Below are positions 21,294-32,876 of a DNA stretch of 64,000 bases, one piece after another (the first letter of the stretch is position 1; every line of letters starts with the position of its first letter). Source of the stretch: Hydractinia symbiolongicarpus (taxonomy: Eukaryota > Cnidaria > Hydrozoa > Anthoathecata > Hydractiniidae); NCBI RefSeq assembly GCF_029227915.1, contig NC_079880.1:24056501-24120500 (forward strand), in the 5' to 3' direction. The position numbers were made by a program, and so were the translations under genes. Under the pieces are notes generated by a model, which saw only the letters and a program-made list of their open reading frames with translations, searched no databases and was not told where the DNA came from.

Positions 21294-24200
21294 ATGACTT
21301 CATGTCGTGTTTGTTTGAAAGAATATAAAAACTGTAAGGAAAGTAGACATCTCTTGTGGCCTATGGAGTTGCAGAGGCTGCACAAAATTGGCTTCCAACT
21401 CCTTAATCGTGATATTGATAGTGTTAATAATGACGACAGGAAAAAAAGTGTGTAAATGGATGGGTGTGTGACAAGTGCTATAGAGGAATAGGAGTACTGG
21501 AGAAAGCAGAAGAACTCAGATTGAGGTGGAAAAACTGTAGATTTAAACGAAAATGTAAAATTGCTGACGATCAGGTAATTCATGAGCGATTTTTTTGTGT
21601 TATTCTTTTCTTTGTATCGTTGATACTATATGCACTAGTTTTTTTCATAGAATGCTTCAGAACTAGATTCCTTAAATATCGTAGTTGAAAACGAGTGCAA
21701 ACAGGAAATGGCAAGAGTTGAGCGTGACAATTTAATGACAGACGTCTCTGTCGATGCTTCAGTCAATTTTAACGACGCGAAATTTTTAGAGAGGATGGAA
21801 GAACTTTGCCCAATCCTGTCGGCTGCCATAAGAGGTGCAGTAGCTGGAGAGAAAGGGTAAGATCGATGACTGTCCAAGAGATACGGAGAGCAACAAAATG
21901 TTACGAATATGTTCTATACGCTTAATATTTTACAGGGTATATATTGGACAACAAGTGGCGTGTTTCGGAATCCTGTTCAAAGCAAGATATCATAAAAGCA
22001 GAGCCTGTATAGTCTCGCATCGCAATGACTAGCTGTTCATTGCCGCTGGTGCTAAGAAGCGGGCGTTTAAATGGTTCAATGCCCTTGGTGTAACCAATAG
22101 TTATCAAACTGCATTAAACAAAAACAAGAAATTAGCCTGTAATCATGACCGAGACGTTAAAGGTTGGAAAAATATGATAGAATCCAATGATCCAGAGAGT
22201 GTTGGGTACCAGGTAATACTTTTTTCTCTAGTAATTCAGAAACGTTGCATTTCAAATATAAGCTGCATATATATTGTATGTTGGCAGATTATTGGCGATA
22301 ATCTAGACTACGAAGTTAACGTCAGACACCAAGGAATCAACAATCCCAATAGGAGTCATCACTGGTTTCATTACATAGCTGTTAAAGATCGCGTGCACCC
22401 CTCTCAAGGTCATTTTTAAATTATTTATTTTTATGTCAAATGCAATAAATGGAATTGGCTTAAATTTTATAAATATGTTTGGGTATATCATGATTGATTG
22501 ATTTAGATCCTAAAAGTTTTGGAGATTACAGGCGTGCAAGTGTTCTACCAGATAACCACACGCTCGTGATGTTGGTAGATAATTTCAAGCACTTGGTAAC
22601 AAGAACTATCATATCCTTCATACCAGCGTTTGAATCTTTCAAGAAACATACGCAGAAACATATAGCACATCCATTCGTCGATGAAATGTCGAAAAAATTG
22701 GAGGTCAGTAAATTCATAACAAAATTATATGTTTGCCTCGCCGTTTTGACATAAAAAATGTTGTCTTTTTTCAGATACTTCAACCGATTCCTTTTGGTGG
22801 GGACCAATTGACTGAGGAACGTTCTATCAACATCATTCGCGCTTTTCTGGATGGCGATACCAGCTACGATCGTATTGAAGGTCTACAACCCAAATTTGAG
22901 GTCTGGCACTTGTAAATGACTCTTTACGAGGTATCAATTTTTTTTAAACTGAAAAATCCCGAAATTTTGATGGAAGTGATATCACTTTCACCTACTTTCC
23001 CGATGTATCAGACAGTTTAAATAATAAAGTGTTTCGTTATAACAGGTCAAAGATTCGCTTTTTCGTAAAGAGACATCAGGCGCAGAGTTTGGAACGACAA
23101 AGTGTGCGATGAACGTGTTACGTACAAGCAATGCTAAAAAAGGTCCACATGCTGCAATGAATGCCTACGGTGAATTTTCGGATAAAGAACTAGATGCATA
23201 AATAGTCGCTATTACAATGGAGCACTTCAACATGGCAACATTTGAAGGTCTTTATGTTACAAATTATTCATGCAAATTTATATAAATTGTTTACTAAATT
23301 TGAAACTTATTTCTTCATTAAGATGACCCAGTACCGACAAATATCAAAACAGGATGTGAGGAAGAGAAACGAAAATGGATTTCTATGCATGTTGAAGATA
23401 TAATAAAAAGGTAGATTTATGTGATAATATATGTTCAGTAATGTCGTCACTAATAAAATTACATTTCATCGAATACTAAATAACAAATGTCTAGATACAC
23501 AGTAGCATATGCTGACAACATAGGCAATGTAAGAGAAAAACTTAAACAGGAAGGCATAAGAAAGCTGAAAATATTCATCTGCTCCAAAAATGCTACTGGA
23601 GAATGTAATCATTGCCCCTTCAAATCCGCACGTACGAGAGATCTTCATGAGAAACTGAAGCATAACATGGACAGGTCAGATAATGTATATTTAAATGTAA
23701 TTATTATGTGAAACCCATGTTCAGTATATATATCGTACCTTTACAGTTAAAATAAAAATAAAAATGTTAAAACTTTTATATTTTCATAGACGCGAACCTG
23801 ATGTAATACAGCAGCCTATTATAAAGGACCACGTCCTATGTTATCAGAAAGCCTTGTTCACTATCAATCTGCTACTCAAGAACTTGAATGATGCAATAAG
23901 GCAGGGAGATGGTGAACGATTAATCGAAAGTTATAAGTTGGTTCTGCTTTACTTCAAGGCAACTCGGCATCACAAATACGCATACACCATCCTGAAGTTG
24001 TTATACCGAATCAGATTGGAACCGGAAAATGCATTCAAGTTGACCTGGGGAAGGTTCATTAATACACAGGGATACAAAGGAAGAAATATATCAAATGATC
24101 TTCACCTGGAATATTTAAATCATTTTTTAAAGGAATTACTGCGTTCATTACGTAGCAACATCAATGAAAAAAATGCTGAAAGGGTGTCGTATACATTACA

Positions 24201-24553
24201 AAATATGAAAGGTAAAAAATATTACAGCTATATGTGAAATATTACTATAATACAATGTAAGATACTATCTGTTAAGAAAAAACATATTTTATTCAAAAGG
24301 AATTGTTGACAACTTGGAAAGGTCACTGGAATTGTCTGAGGTCAAGGGTCATAGAAAGATGCCATCTAGTATTGAAGACGTAAAGAAGTTGGCACTTGCA
24401 TATCATCAGGCTAAAGTATTTAGAGAAACACCAGGAAGAGAATATGAATCGTTTCCAAATTTTAAAGAAACAATATTATGCTCAATAGATGCAGATCATC
24501 TACATAAGTGGTTATCACAGAAAGAACACAAATTCAACGAACTTAATACCTGA
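21294..24553 (+). pseudogene. DUF6589-type gene, about ten exons, with N-terminal zinc finger
   Basis: Starts at ATG 21294 with a ZAD-like Cys pattern (CRVC ... VCDKC). A one-base shift in the A7 run near 21440 separates the Cys pairs. Later exons, most with visible GT/AG borders, encode IIGDNLDYEVNVRHQGINN, HHWFHYIAVKDRV, LQPIPFGGDQLTEERS and RIEGLQPKFEVWH (22260-22915), a Cys/His pair (CNHCPF), and LTWGRFINTQGYKGRNI with NDLHLEYLNHFLKE (23790-24210), ending FPNFKETILCSIDADHLHKWLSQ. These are hallmarks I associate with DUF6589 proteins, common in cnidarian repeats. In-frame stops at about 22028 and 23201 argue for a decayed copy. Function unknown. Confidence 0.65.
24181..24212 (+). repeat. 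32-bp direct repeat, exon copy
   Basis: The stretch starting agggtgtcgtatacatt at the 3' end of a DUF6589 exon is repeated exactly at 24659-24690, downstream of the gene's last exon. Confidence 0.9.
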
Positions 24554-24658
24554 ACCTATTTATTTACTTTTTCATATTTCGTTTTTTGCATTATATTTTA
24601 TAACTTTTTATATTGTACATACTAACTTAATAAAGTAGGACATTTTGGAGATTGAAAT

Positions 24659-24690
24659 AGGGTGTCGTATACATTACAAAATATGAAAGG
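24659..24690 (+). repeat. 32-bp direct repeat, downstream copy
   Basis: Exact copy of 24181-24212, placed just after an AATAAAG-like poly(A) signal region (24634). Confidence 0.9.
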
Positions 24691-25225
24691 ATGATGTTTT
24701 CTTTTGTGATTTGTTATTAAAGCAATTTTTAGTAGAGTTTAAGTTTGAGAATAGGTTCTAAATTCAGTTTGTCATTAAAAAAAATCAATAGTCAAGTTCA
24801 CTGTCATTTGACTCATGTTCAGAGAAATCTGAAAATTCAGGACACTCTAGATTCGTTTTATCAACGATTTCCATGCTATCGTCACATTCTTTGTGAACAT
24901 CTGGAACTTCAATATCGTGAAACACATCATTTTTTTATATTATATATTTTTGACATATGCATTTTTTCCATTTGTGTTTGTTCTGTAACCAGTCCGTTTA
25001 TGTTGTTAGCTCTGTCTTGTGTCGTATTGTTTGTGATTGAAGGATTGTTTTTTCTCTTTAAGATTTTCTCAGTGAATAGTTATAGGTCCAAGTTGGACAG
25101 TACTCATGCTTGTAATAAGCAAGAAAGTGTATTCAGCACCTTCTTCTGGGAGCCTAATCCCAATTTTATTTACATCCACCGTCCCTGTAGACAAGATACT
25201 TCAGTGCAGCTTGCTGTATTGTAAA

Positions 25226-27152
25226 CCTTTTTCATCGAGTATTAGCATAAGTTCCTTGGAAGTATCTGTACCCAGATTGAGATTATTTTGTATATATTCC
25301 ATTGAATTTATGTATGGTAAATGCAAAACAATTTCATTTATACAACTCTTTGATAACCCAGTCATCACTTCTCCAGGCACTAGTAACATTGGTTTGGAAC
25401 ATATAGTTTCATGGTACTCAACTAGCATATCTTTGACAAGTTGTTTATCATCTTCTGAAACTTCACGTATAATCTTTTTACCAAATAATTTGGATTCTTT
25501 TTCTTCTGTTGCAATTTCAAAGGGAAACAACTGACATTCATCAAACTCACATTTCCTTGCACAAAATGAACAACAGTTATGGCCAGGTGACAAAGGCATT
25601 ACACTGTTTCCGTCTTCATTGAATGGAGTGTACAGTGATGTCCTCAAGCAACTCTTTTCATGGCTCTGAATGTAGGATACCATAGAATTATTTACATTTC
25701 CTCTGCCCTGTGGAAAGACATATAATACTGCATGGCAAAGTCCTTCAATGTTCCGTCGTGCTCGGCCAACCTGTTGGCAATAATCAGCGGTGTCATATGC
25801 TGGACCATAATGAACAACAAATTTAACGTTCTTCATATTAACACCACAACCAAGTGAACTTGTTGCAACTACCAACCGAATAGTACCTGTGTCTGATGTC
25901 AGGGCTGATAAAACATTCGATTTTTGGGCTTCCAATGTTCCAGAGTGAAATAAGGCAATTAAGTCGGTAGATTTCATACCATTTCCCAAAGTTTCTCGTT
26001 CAATCATCTTACGAACGTGGTAGTAAACAAAACCACACAAAGTCACTGATCGACAGTAAATTATTACTTTATGTGTATCAGAAACCTCTGATAAAAAAGT
26101 GTCAACAATCCACTTCAGACATTGGACATTTTCCCTACTGGAAATATTCAAAACACACAATCGTATATTTTTTCTGTCACTACATACTGATATTACTCTC
26201 AGTTTTTTTGATAATCCGCAACTTCCGATAACAAGCTGGGTCAAATCAACATCCACAGTGGCACTGAGGGCAAGAATAGGTAAATCTTGACGACAGATAG
26301 ACCGCATTTCACTGATTCTACCAAATGCTTCTCTGAATGGCTTGTCCTCATTGCTCATTGGTGAGGCACCCCTAAAATAAGGATATATAAACATAAAGCT
26401 ATAAAATAAAACTTGGTTCAAAAAATGGAAAACGTTTTCATCTTTTACAGAGAGTGGCAGAAAATGAGCCTGCATCTGCATGTACAGTAAAGTTCATGCT
26501 GTTTTGCATTAAACTACACTCTCTTTTCTCTCGCTAAAAACTAAAGATGCATAGAGGAATATCATGGCGTCAGATTTAGTTATATCTAGCATCATATTAT
26601 GATGGAGGATGTTATTATACAAAACATGCATTCTGAAAATGCTTTCTTTGCAGCTTTGGGGAAGCAATAATAAAAATACCATACCATGACACTTTGTGTA
26701 CTTCATCCACAACAAGGCAAACAGCATTGTCCAGTACAAATTTAGATGAGAGAAACTGTCTCCACCTGGCATTATTAAGCCAAGATTCAGGTGTGCCAAG
26801 CAAAATATTGAAATTGCCAGATATAATATCCCCATAATCATCGCAATCTAGTTTGGAAGCCTTTAATCCTAACGCACTTAACGAATTTGCAGATGAAATT
26901 TGATCTTGGATTAAAGAAATAAGAGGAGAAACGACTAAAATAAGTGGTGAAGGTGCTATATTTAACTCCAAACACACACTTGGTAAAAGTTGGTAGATTA
27001 AACTTTTACCATAACACGTTGGAAAATTACACAAGGTATCGACTCCATAAAAAAATATTTACCACAGCTTCTAATTGTTTGGGTTTAATTGAAAAAGAAA
27101 GTGGAACTAAAATGTTTGAGATGACTTTTGAAACATCCGAAACAGTCGCCAT
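25226..27152 (-). pseudogene. RecQ-like DNA helicase
   Basis: Starts at ATG 27152 (MATVSDVSKVISNIL) with an IKPKQLEAV Q-motif; a one-base shift in the T7 run near 27050 precedes Walker A, which reads PTCYGKS instead of PTGxGKS. Then VVSPLISLIQDQ (Ia), LVVDEVHK (DEVH, motif II), an intron (donor near 26677, acceptor 26372-26373, TTTTAG), LALSATV (III), VIIYCRS (IV), VVATSSLGCGVNMKNV (V), QQVGRARR (VI) and a Cys cluster CCSFCARKCEFDEC like the RecQ zinc-binding region. RecQ helicases unwind 3'-5' at recombination intermediates. The Gly-to-Cys change in Walker A would impair ATP binding. Convergent with the DUF6589 gene, tail to tail. Confidence 0.82.
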
Positions 27153-27184
27153 GTTCAATGAAATAAATTAAATCCATAATTTTA

Positions 27185-28179
27185 ATCATCAGCCTCACTA
27201 TAATATAATTAAAAGGGTGTAGCTTTCTTTATTAGTTTAGTTGATACGGCCACGGATCAACAAAATTGTTGCGCAACTGCCCTGCAAAAATTAGCCAATC
27301 AGAAAGTAGCAGTTGCATTCCTACGGTAGGTTAGTCCTGTCCTCTCTTCAGCGATAGCGCGCTAAAAAAAGCAGGACAGCGCGAGAGCAGAAAAGAGAGA
27401 CAGGTATCCTGTCTACTACTGCTTCGAAAAGTCAACCAACTAGGCAACAAAAATAACTATGTAACCTGTTTATAAAACTATTAACAAAAGAAAAAACGGA
27501 ACTAAGAAACATAAACAACTAAAGAAACAAAAAACTAAAAATAAAAGTTATTGGCACCACGCCCTCGCCTCAGCCCCCATCTCCAACCCCTTCTGTTGGC
27601 ATTCAGCCCAGGTCTTCTTCCTAAAACATACATAAAAATAGTTGCAAAAGGTAGTAAAGGACAATGCATACATTGAAGTTTTTACTTCGACTTGTATGCG
27701 TGGCTTTTGATGAACATATTTAAATATATAAAACAGGCTCGGGTTTTAGAGAATTGACGAAACTATGTAAAAAACTATTTAGTAACTTTATTTTTTTCTT
27801 TCTATTAAGCTGGTTGGTAAAATCAAATTTTTTTTGGAATTTAATATCTGATGACGAGTCACTTTACTTGATATTATTTTATAGTTGTCTTGTAAACCGA
27901 GTTGAATTTTAAACCAAGTTGAGCAAATGTCAAGTTGGTTTAAACCAAGTAGTCCTGCGCGCATTATAGTTAACCAAATTAACTGTTTCGAGTTATTATT
28001 TATTTTTTTAAACTAAGTTGACCCCATGCACCAATTATACTCGCTCCGTTGTACATAGTAAAGTTCCCGATCTATTAAATCTCGATAATAAGGTAACAGA
28101 CTAGATTGGGTTCATAATAGGGTTAAGTGTTTGATGAGACATTTAAAGGTAGAAAGATGTATTTGCAAGCTAAAATATA
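27185..28179. other. Non-coding spacer with a GC-rich hairpin
   Basis: At 27328-27412, CCTGTCCTCTCTT and its near-complement AAGAGAGACAGG bracket AGCGCGC/GCGCG stretches, so the region can fold back; possibly a MITE end. The rest is A/T-rich without coding signal. The motif AAACCAAGTTGAGCAAATGTC at 27911-27931 matches the tandem repeats at 28919-29044. Confidence 0.45.
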
Positions 28180-28918
28180 TGTACAAGGATTTTACATTTC
28201 AAGTACAAAAAGAGTGTGTTGTGGCTGAAATTCTTTCAACAAACTCTTCCAATTTGGCGTAATTGGACAGTTCTTCAAGCAATCGTAAAACTTCACTTTG
28301 CCATCTATGTTCAACAATGAAGTGTTGTGAGCTACGCTTCCTCTACGGCCCATCTAGTGCCCATCCACGTATACCTGAAATTTGAAATAAATAACTATGA
28401 ACGTGATCATAATAAAACAATTTATAGCATCCTTATACCGGAAATAGTTAACGACTTATGTAAAATAAATATGAAGAGTCGATTAAATTTTGCAAACTTG
28501 TCAAATTTGCTATCAATTTTAGTTACCTTTCCGGAAGGATGATTTCTCGCAGAATGTTCTTTAATCCTGTCCCATGAAAGATTTCCACAGATATTGGCAA
28601 AATAAGTGGAAAACATCTAAATTTTTTGGATCATAGGATCTTTTTCCATTGCAGCACGGGTTGCTTTTTCCTCTAAAAATAGACATCAAATTCACATGGT
28701 GAAATATGGACAATTTATAAAATAGGGTTAATTCGAAAACACTTACGTCAAGCTATTATTATCCAAATGGATGAATCTGCTTTTGGGAATGGTTTTTCCA
28801 GTGGTCGCATACATGGTGCCTCAAATGATCCAAACAACCATTCAATGACGGCAGTTGTGAGTAAGGATGCACTCGCACCGTCACCAGTGTTCATTTGTGG
28901 AATAACAGAGGCTGCTTG

Positions 28919-29044
28919 ACTAAATGTCAAACCAAGTTGACTAAATGTCAAACCAAGTTCACTAAATGTCAAACCAAGTTGACTAAATGTCAAGCCAAGT
29001 TGACTAAATGTCAAGCCAAGTTGACTAAATGTCAAACCAAGTTG
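28919..29044. repeat. Six 21-bp tandem repeats
   Basis: Unit gactaaatgtcaaaccaagtt, repeated six times with one or two substitutions; on the minus strand in frame it would encode LTFSQLG repeats. The same motif occurs at 27911-27931, left of the integrase gene. Confidence 0.9.
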
Positions 29045-29493
29045 ACCAACTGCTAAATAAATAACAGGAAAAAATTACATTGAATTTGTGGTAGCCAAGA
29101 CGCCCATTCGTTGCTTTGAAGGTCCCAGTGTTTGCATGATATCATACCCTCGACACAGGCATTAGTTCTTTCAACTAATCCTTGCACCCATGGAGATCGC
29201 ACTTTGCCATTTATCAACTTGCAACTGCCTGGCCATTGCTTCACTAAGTTCCTTATAATTTCGTTCACAAATTCCTTTCCTCTGTCTGAATGGATTATGT
29301 ATGGGAGGCCAAAATACGTAGCGACATGAACTACCATATTGGAAGCAACTTCAGACGCTTTTTTTTTCTCCATTGGAAAAAGAACATGAAGTTTACTAAA
29401 ATGGTCAACAACATGTCCAATCCATTTGAAACTACCATCTGCTGAGATTGACATGTCAATTAAATCGATCTAAAATGCAATGAAATTAGATGC

Positions 29494-29661
29494 TTTTTAT
29501 TTTTTAAGATTTTTTTTAATTAATTCCTTGTAAAAAGGGAGAATTGTGCTTTTAGAGGCATTTTCTCTAGAGGAGTACAACCTCTAGCTTATTTCAAAAG
29601 ACCTAACAGGTTGAGTTCATCATTGCGGTAGCTTGCCACCTCTTTGTAAATTATTTTCTTA
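29494..29661 (+). repeat. Dispersed hairpin repeat, copy 2
   Basis: Closest to copy 1. Contains TTGTAAAAAGGGAG, CTAGAGG-AGTACAA-CCTCTAG, ACCT-AAC-AGGT and GGTAG-CTTG-CCACC (29627-29640). Lies in an intron of the integrase gene. Confidence 0.85.
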
Positions 29662-30589
29662 ATAATATGTTACAATACATGATACATATGGTTCTTAATC
29701 AAAAACATTGTCTTCATAGTCATCCATACCTGAATACGTTGTAGAAACCCTTTTGAAATTATCGGTTTCAGAGGTGCAACAATATTTTGGTGATGTTTTA
29801 ATGTACATGTACTACAAAGTTGAACGAACTTCTGAACAGCAGATCGAGGCAAGTTTGCGTATTCAGTTTTCAACTGGAAAACAAAAAATCTTAGATTATT
29901 GTTTAAGTTCATATTAAGCATTTTAAAGGTAAGCAGAATTGCCAACCATACCTTGTTAAATGTATTAAGGTATCCTGAATGATTCATCTGCAAGTAATGT
30001 ACCCTGTGCAGGATGTCAAATATATCCTCCTTAGCAACTACGCGTTTCACTTCTGCTAATTGAACAGTGTTTTCTGAACAGTTCTAAAGAGATATTTTTA
30101 AATACATTAGCAAAGAAGGCCTAACATGTGCCTTTAACTTAGCTTAATTAATGCAGCATATAATGCGCACCAATAATTACAAAATAAACGCCAAAAAACA
30201 GAAAAGTAAAGTAAAAGAATATGTACGTAATATGTAAAATAAACAAAGTTAGCTAATATGACTTTATTGTTCTGCGTCCTGTTTTTAATCCAAGTACAAT
30301 GTAATTACTCTTACCTTTGCTCTATCTAAAACCCATACACAATTTACTTCGCTTGGGAAGTTCGCTATAGTAAACCGATTTTGGTTTATTTGTTTTCTTC
30401 ATAACTGGACTGATTGAATATCCACCTCCCTCAAGACATGACAATAAATATCTTTTTACTTCCGCTAAATCAGTACGACTAATAAATTTTGTATTTGTTT
30501 TCACTTCAGCTAACCATTCTTTAAAACGTTTTCTGTGCTCGTCAAGCTTTTGTTCCGCCATTTTGAACACCACGAGGCGAGTGAATAAA

Positions 30590-31030
30590 ATAAGAACTCG
30601 CAGTTAAACCAAGCTGGGAATTTCTGATTCGTTTAAACCGAGTTGTATTTTTGGACAACTTGGTATAATATTTCACTTGGGTTACAACAGTTGTATGGTA
30701 TTTTGAAATGCATTAAAAAATTATTTCTTTTATATCCATGAAACTAAATTCTGCTAATTTCATTATGTTTTGTATGTAAAGTATGTTTTTTAAGATTTTG
30801 AAAGATCTGCAACCTTATCTTCCCTCAAACCGCAACAACTGTTTATACAGATCTTGAAAATAACATACCCTGCCGCCTTTCGCGTCCCTCTTGGTGCTGC
30901 TCCTCCAATGCAACAACTAAAGGTTGTACTGAAACTTGATATATACAATATTAAAACTGAACATAACTCGGTAGATTATAGACTAGTGAAAGATAATTAT
31001 TTTCCCCATATACTAATTATAATACCTTCT
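30590..31030. other. Non-coding stretch with AACCAAG/AACCGAG motifs
   Basis: 30605-30665 holds AAACCAAGCTGG, AAACCGAGTTG and ACAACTTGGT, echoing 27893-27955 on the other side of the integrase gene; possible degenerate element ends. No convincing coding sequence. Confidence 0.4.
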
Positions 31031-31440
31031 TCAGCACTGAGCCGACGCCCCTCCTCTGCACCATTCTGCTCTGGTGCTGGTACTGGTGGTGGTGGCTGTT
31101 GTTGTTGTTGATGTTGTTGAGGTGGTGGTGGGGTGGTGGGGTGGTGCTGCTGCTGGTGGTCCTGGCAGCTGACCCAATTGTTGCAATTGCTGCTCTTGCA
31201 GGTGCTGTTGTTGTTGCAGCTGCATGAGCTGATTACATGACGGCCCCACTTTTAACCCCAGTCCATTAGGGAGGCCAAGTTTGCTCACTTTGTATACAGG
31301 GTTAACGATCCTGATGTACCCACAGTTATTGTTATAAGAAGCTTTGCACTTTACCCCAGTAACTTCAGGCTGGTCCTGACATAGGGCTGGTCCCAAGCGT
31401 CAATCACCTGTGTAAGGCTGAGTGTTGGGATCCCATAACA
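31031..31440 (-). other. Low-complexity Gln/Thr/Ser-rich reading frame
   Basis: A minus-strand frame has CAG and CAA runs (Gln), then Pro/Ala/His, then Thr/Ser repeats driven by GGT/TGG/TTG triplets at 31060-31230. The N-terminal part (CKASYNNNCGYIRIVNP) is not repetitive and could be real. I do not recognise it; likely a fragment. Confidence 0.3.
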
Positions 31441-31589
31441 CATGTGGAAAGCTACGGCCAGGTTCACAAGTCCTGGCGCATGGGTGGTTGTCTGCTCTTT
31501 TTTATAGTTTTGTATTTATAGTTTTATATTTATTTGTTTCTTTCTATGTCGTATAGTAATTTGTAACTATCAGTAGGTGTTTGTTATGT

Positions 31590-31765
31590 AATGTTTATAG
31601 AGGGTCTTTAGTTCAATTACCTTGATTCTGCAGACTATTCTTGTAAAAAGGGAGATCGTGCACTGAATATAGATCTCTAGAGGGTGTAACCTCTACAATT
31701 CAAAAACAAAAGAATCAGTAGACTAGTTCCATCATTACAGCTTGCTGTTTTGTTATCTCACAATC
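31590..31765 (+). repeat. Dispersed hairpin repeat, copy 3
   Basis: TTGTAAAAAGGGAG, CTAGAGG-GTGTAA-CCTCTA, CATCATT and the perfect hairpin ACAG-CTTG-CTGT (31737-31748). Shares TTTTGTTATCTCA with copy 5. Confidence 0.85.
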
Positions 31766-32783
31766 AATCTTGTTGCAACTTCAAACGGTGCAACAAATCA
31801 ACTTGGTTCCGCTGGACCTGCAACTGCGCAATACTTTCGCTATTACCCACCTAATAACACAGGAATAATATTAGCAATGTGCATTTAAGGGTTGGACATA
31901 GACCTAGAAATCAGATAACTAAATTGATGATTAAAATTACCCTTTTGAAAATTAAAAAAAAACACTAAAAAATGACTACTTTAACACAATAAAACAAAAG
32001 TTTCTTTGCGTAACAGTAGTATCAGTATTGGTAGTAGCGACAATAGTAGCAGTAATAAGAGAAAAAAACAAAAATAATAAAATAAAGTTGAAAATTATGG
32101 AAAAATTGGTTAAAATTGTCCTGTTATTATCAATTCTTAATTTTTAGTCAAAAGTAAAGAAGAATTCTCTTAGTACCCACGCCATAGACAAGTAAAAAAT
32201 ATTTTTACACTCGTCCCGGAGGAGAGGAGTGTATTGGTTTCGGCTTGTGCGACCAAAAGTGACATGCGATCTGACCGAATATCGTAACTTACCTGCTCCC
32301 CCGCGCCATAATTCTTCTTTTTTTCCGCGACCCTATTTCCCGCTTCTTATCATGTTGTGCGTGTCTTAACCCGTTTTTTGCAGACCACAGACCAGTCGTT
32401 TATGCATCGCTACTGCTGAAGTCGAAGCATGCGCACTGCCCGCTGAGAATCGAAGCACTCTTAGCTGTGTTTTCACATTTCTACGAAATTCTTTTAAAAA
32501 ATAATAGCGGAATATAAATGAAGTATCGCTGGAATATTTATCTTCCTTTCATGCAATCTGCTATCTTGCTAGACTTACTGACCTACTGTTGTTGTACAAA
32601 GTGTGCCTAGTGTGTTGTTGTTCTGCAAAGTCTGCCTTCACTCACTGAAATTTAAAACTGCTAGATCGAGAAGACTTTCAATACCTGGGGAAGCTGCTTT
32701 AGGTACCAAGGTACGTCGTGCTGAATATTATTCATCATTCCATTGACTTAGTGTATTATTTTATTTCATGCAACTAGCTAATT
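31766..32783. other. Non-coding, upstream of Helentron-A
   Basis: No supported gene. 32180-32400 is less AT-rich, 32590-32650 repeats a TGTTGTTGTACAAAGT/TGTTGTTCTGCAAAGT pair. May include the 5' leader of Helentron-A. Confidence 0.35.
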
Positions 32784-32876
32784 ATGTTTTTCTGCCATGT
32801 TTTTACGATATCTTCTTTCTTGCACAAACTTCTATTATTATTGTGCGGGGATATTGAATATAATCCAGGTCCGGCT
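32784..32876 (+). promoter_or_regulatory. 2A-like ribosome-skipping peptide at the ORF N-terminus
   Basis: CGDIEYNPGP matches the 2A consensus D-x-E-x-N-P-G/P; skipping would occur between the final G and P. At the very N-terminus, such peptides can act as a regulated signal sequence. Activity is inferred from the motif. Confidence 0.75.

Larger units (their letters stand above)
28180..30561 (-). pseudogene. KRBA2/GIN-like integrase gene, multi-exon
   Basis: Starts at ATG 30561 (MAEQKLDEHRKRFKEWL). Exon 1 ends near 30315 (GTAAGA). Exon 2 from about 30083 has DILHRVHYLQMNHSG (His pair of an HHCC finger); exon 3 (29880-29727) has FVQLCSTCTLKHHQN (Cys pair) and PLKPIISKGFLQRIQ. Exon 4 (29470-29063) is an rve core: WIGHVVDHFSKL (Asp), YIIHSDRGKEFVN (Asp) and GLVERTNACVE (Glu). 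Further coding-like pieces lie at 28748-29046 and 28180-28370. I recognise the arrangement of the KRBA2/GIN integrase family, derived from gypsy or Ginger elements. Exon 1 seems to need a frame change before its donor. Intron 3 holds hairpin-repeat copy 2. Confidence 0.65.

Noticed and set aside
28919-29044. 21-bp repeats as a CRISPR array
   Set aside because: Repeats are directly adjacent without unique spacers, and the context is eukaryotic.
31031-31396. A 121-residue Gln/Thr-rich protein gene
   Set aside because: Most of it is driven by GGT/TTG triplet runs; no recognisable domain and no clear start. Kept only as a low-confidence low-complexity frame.
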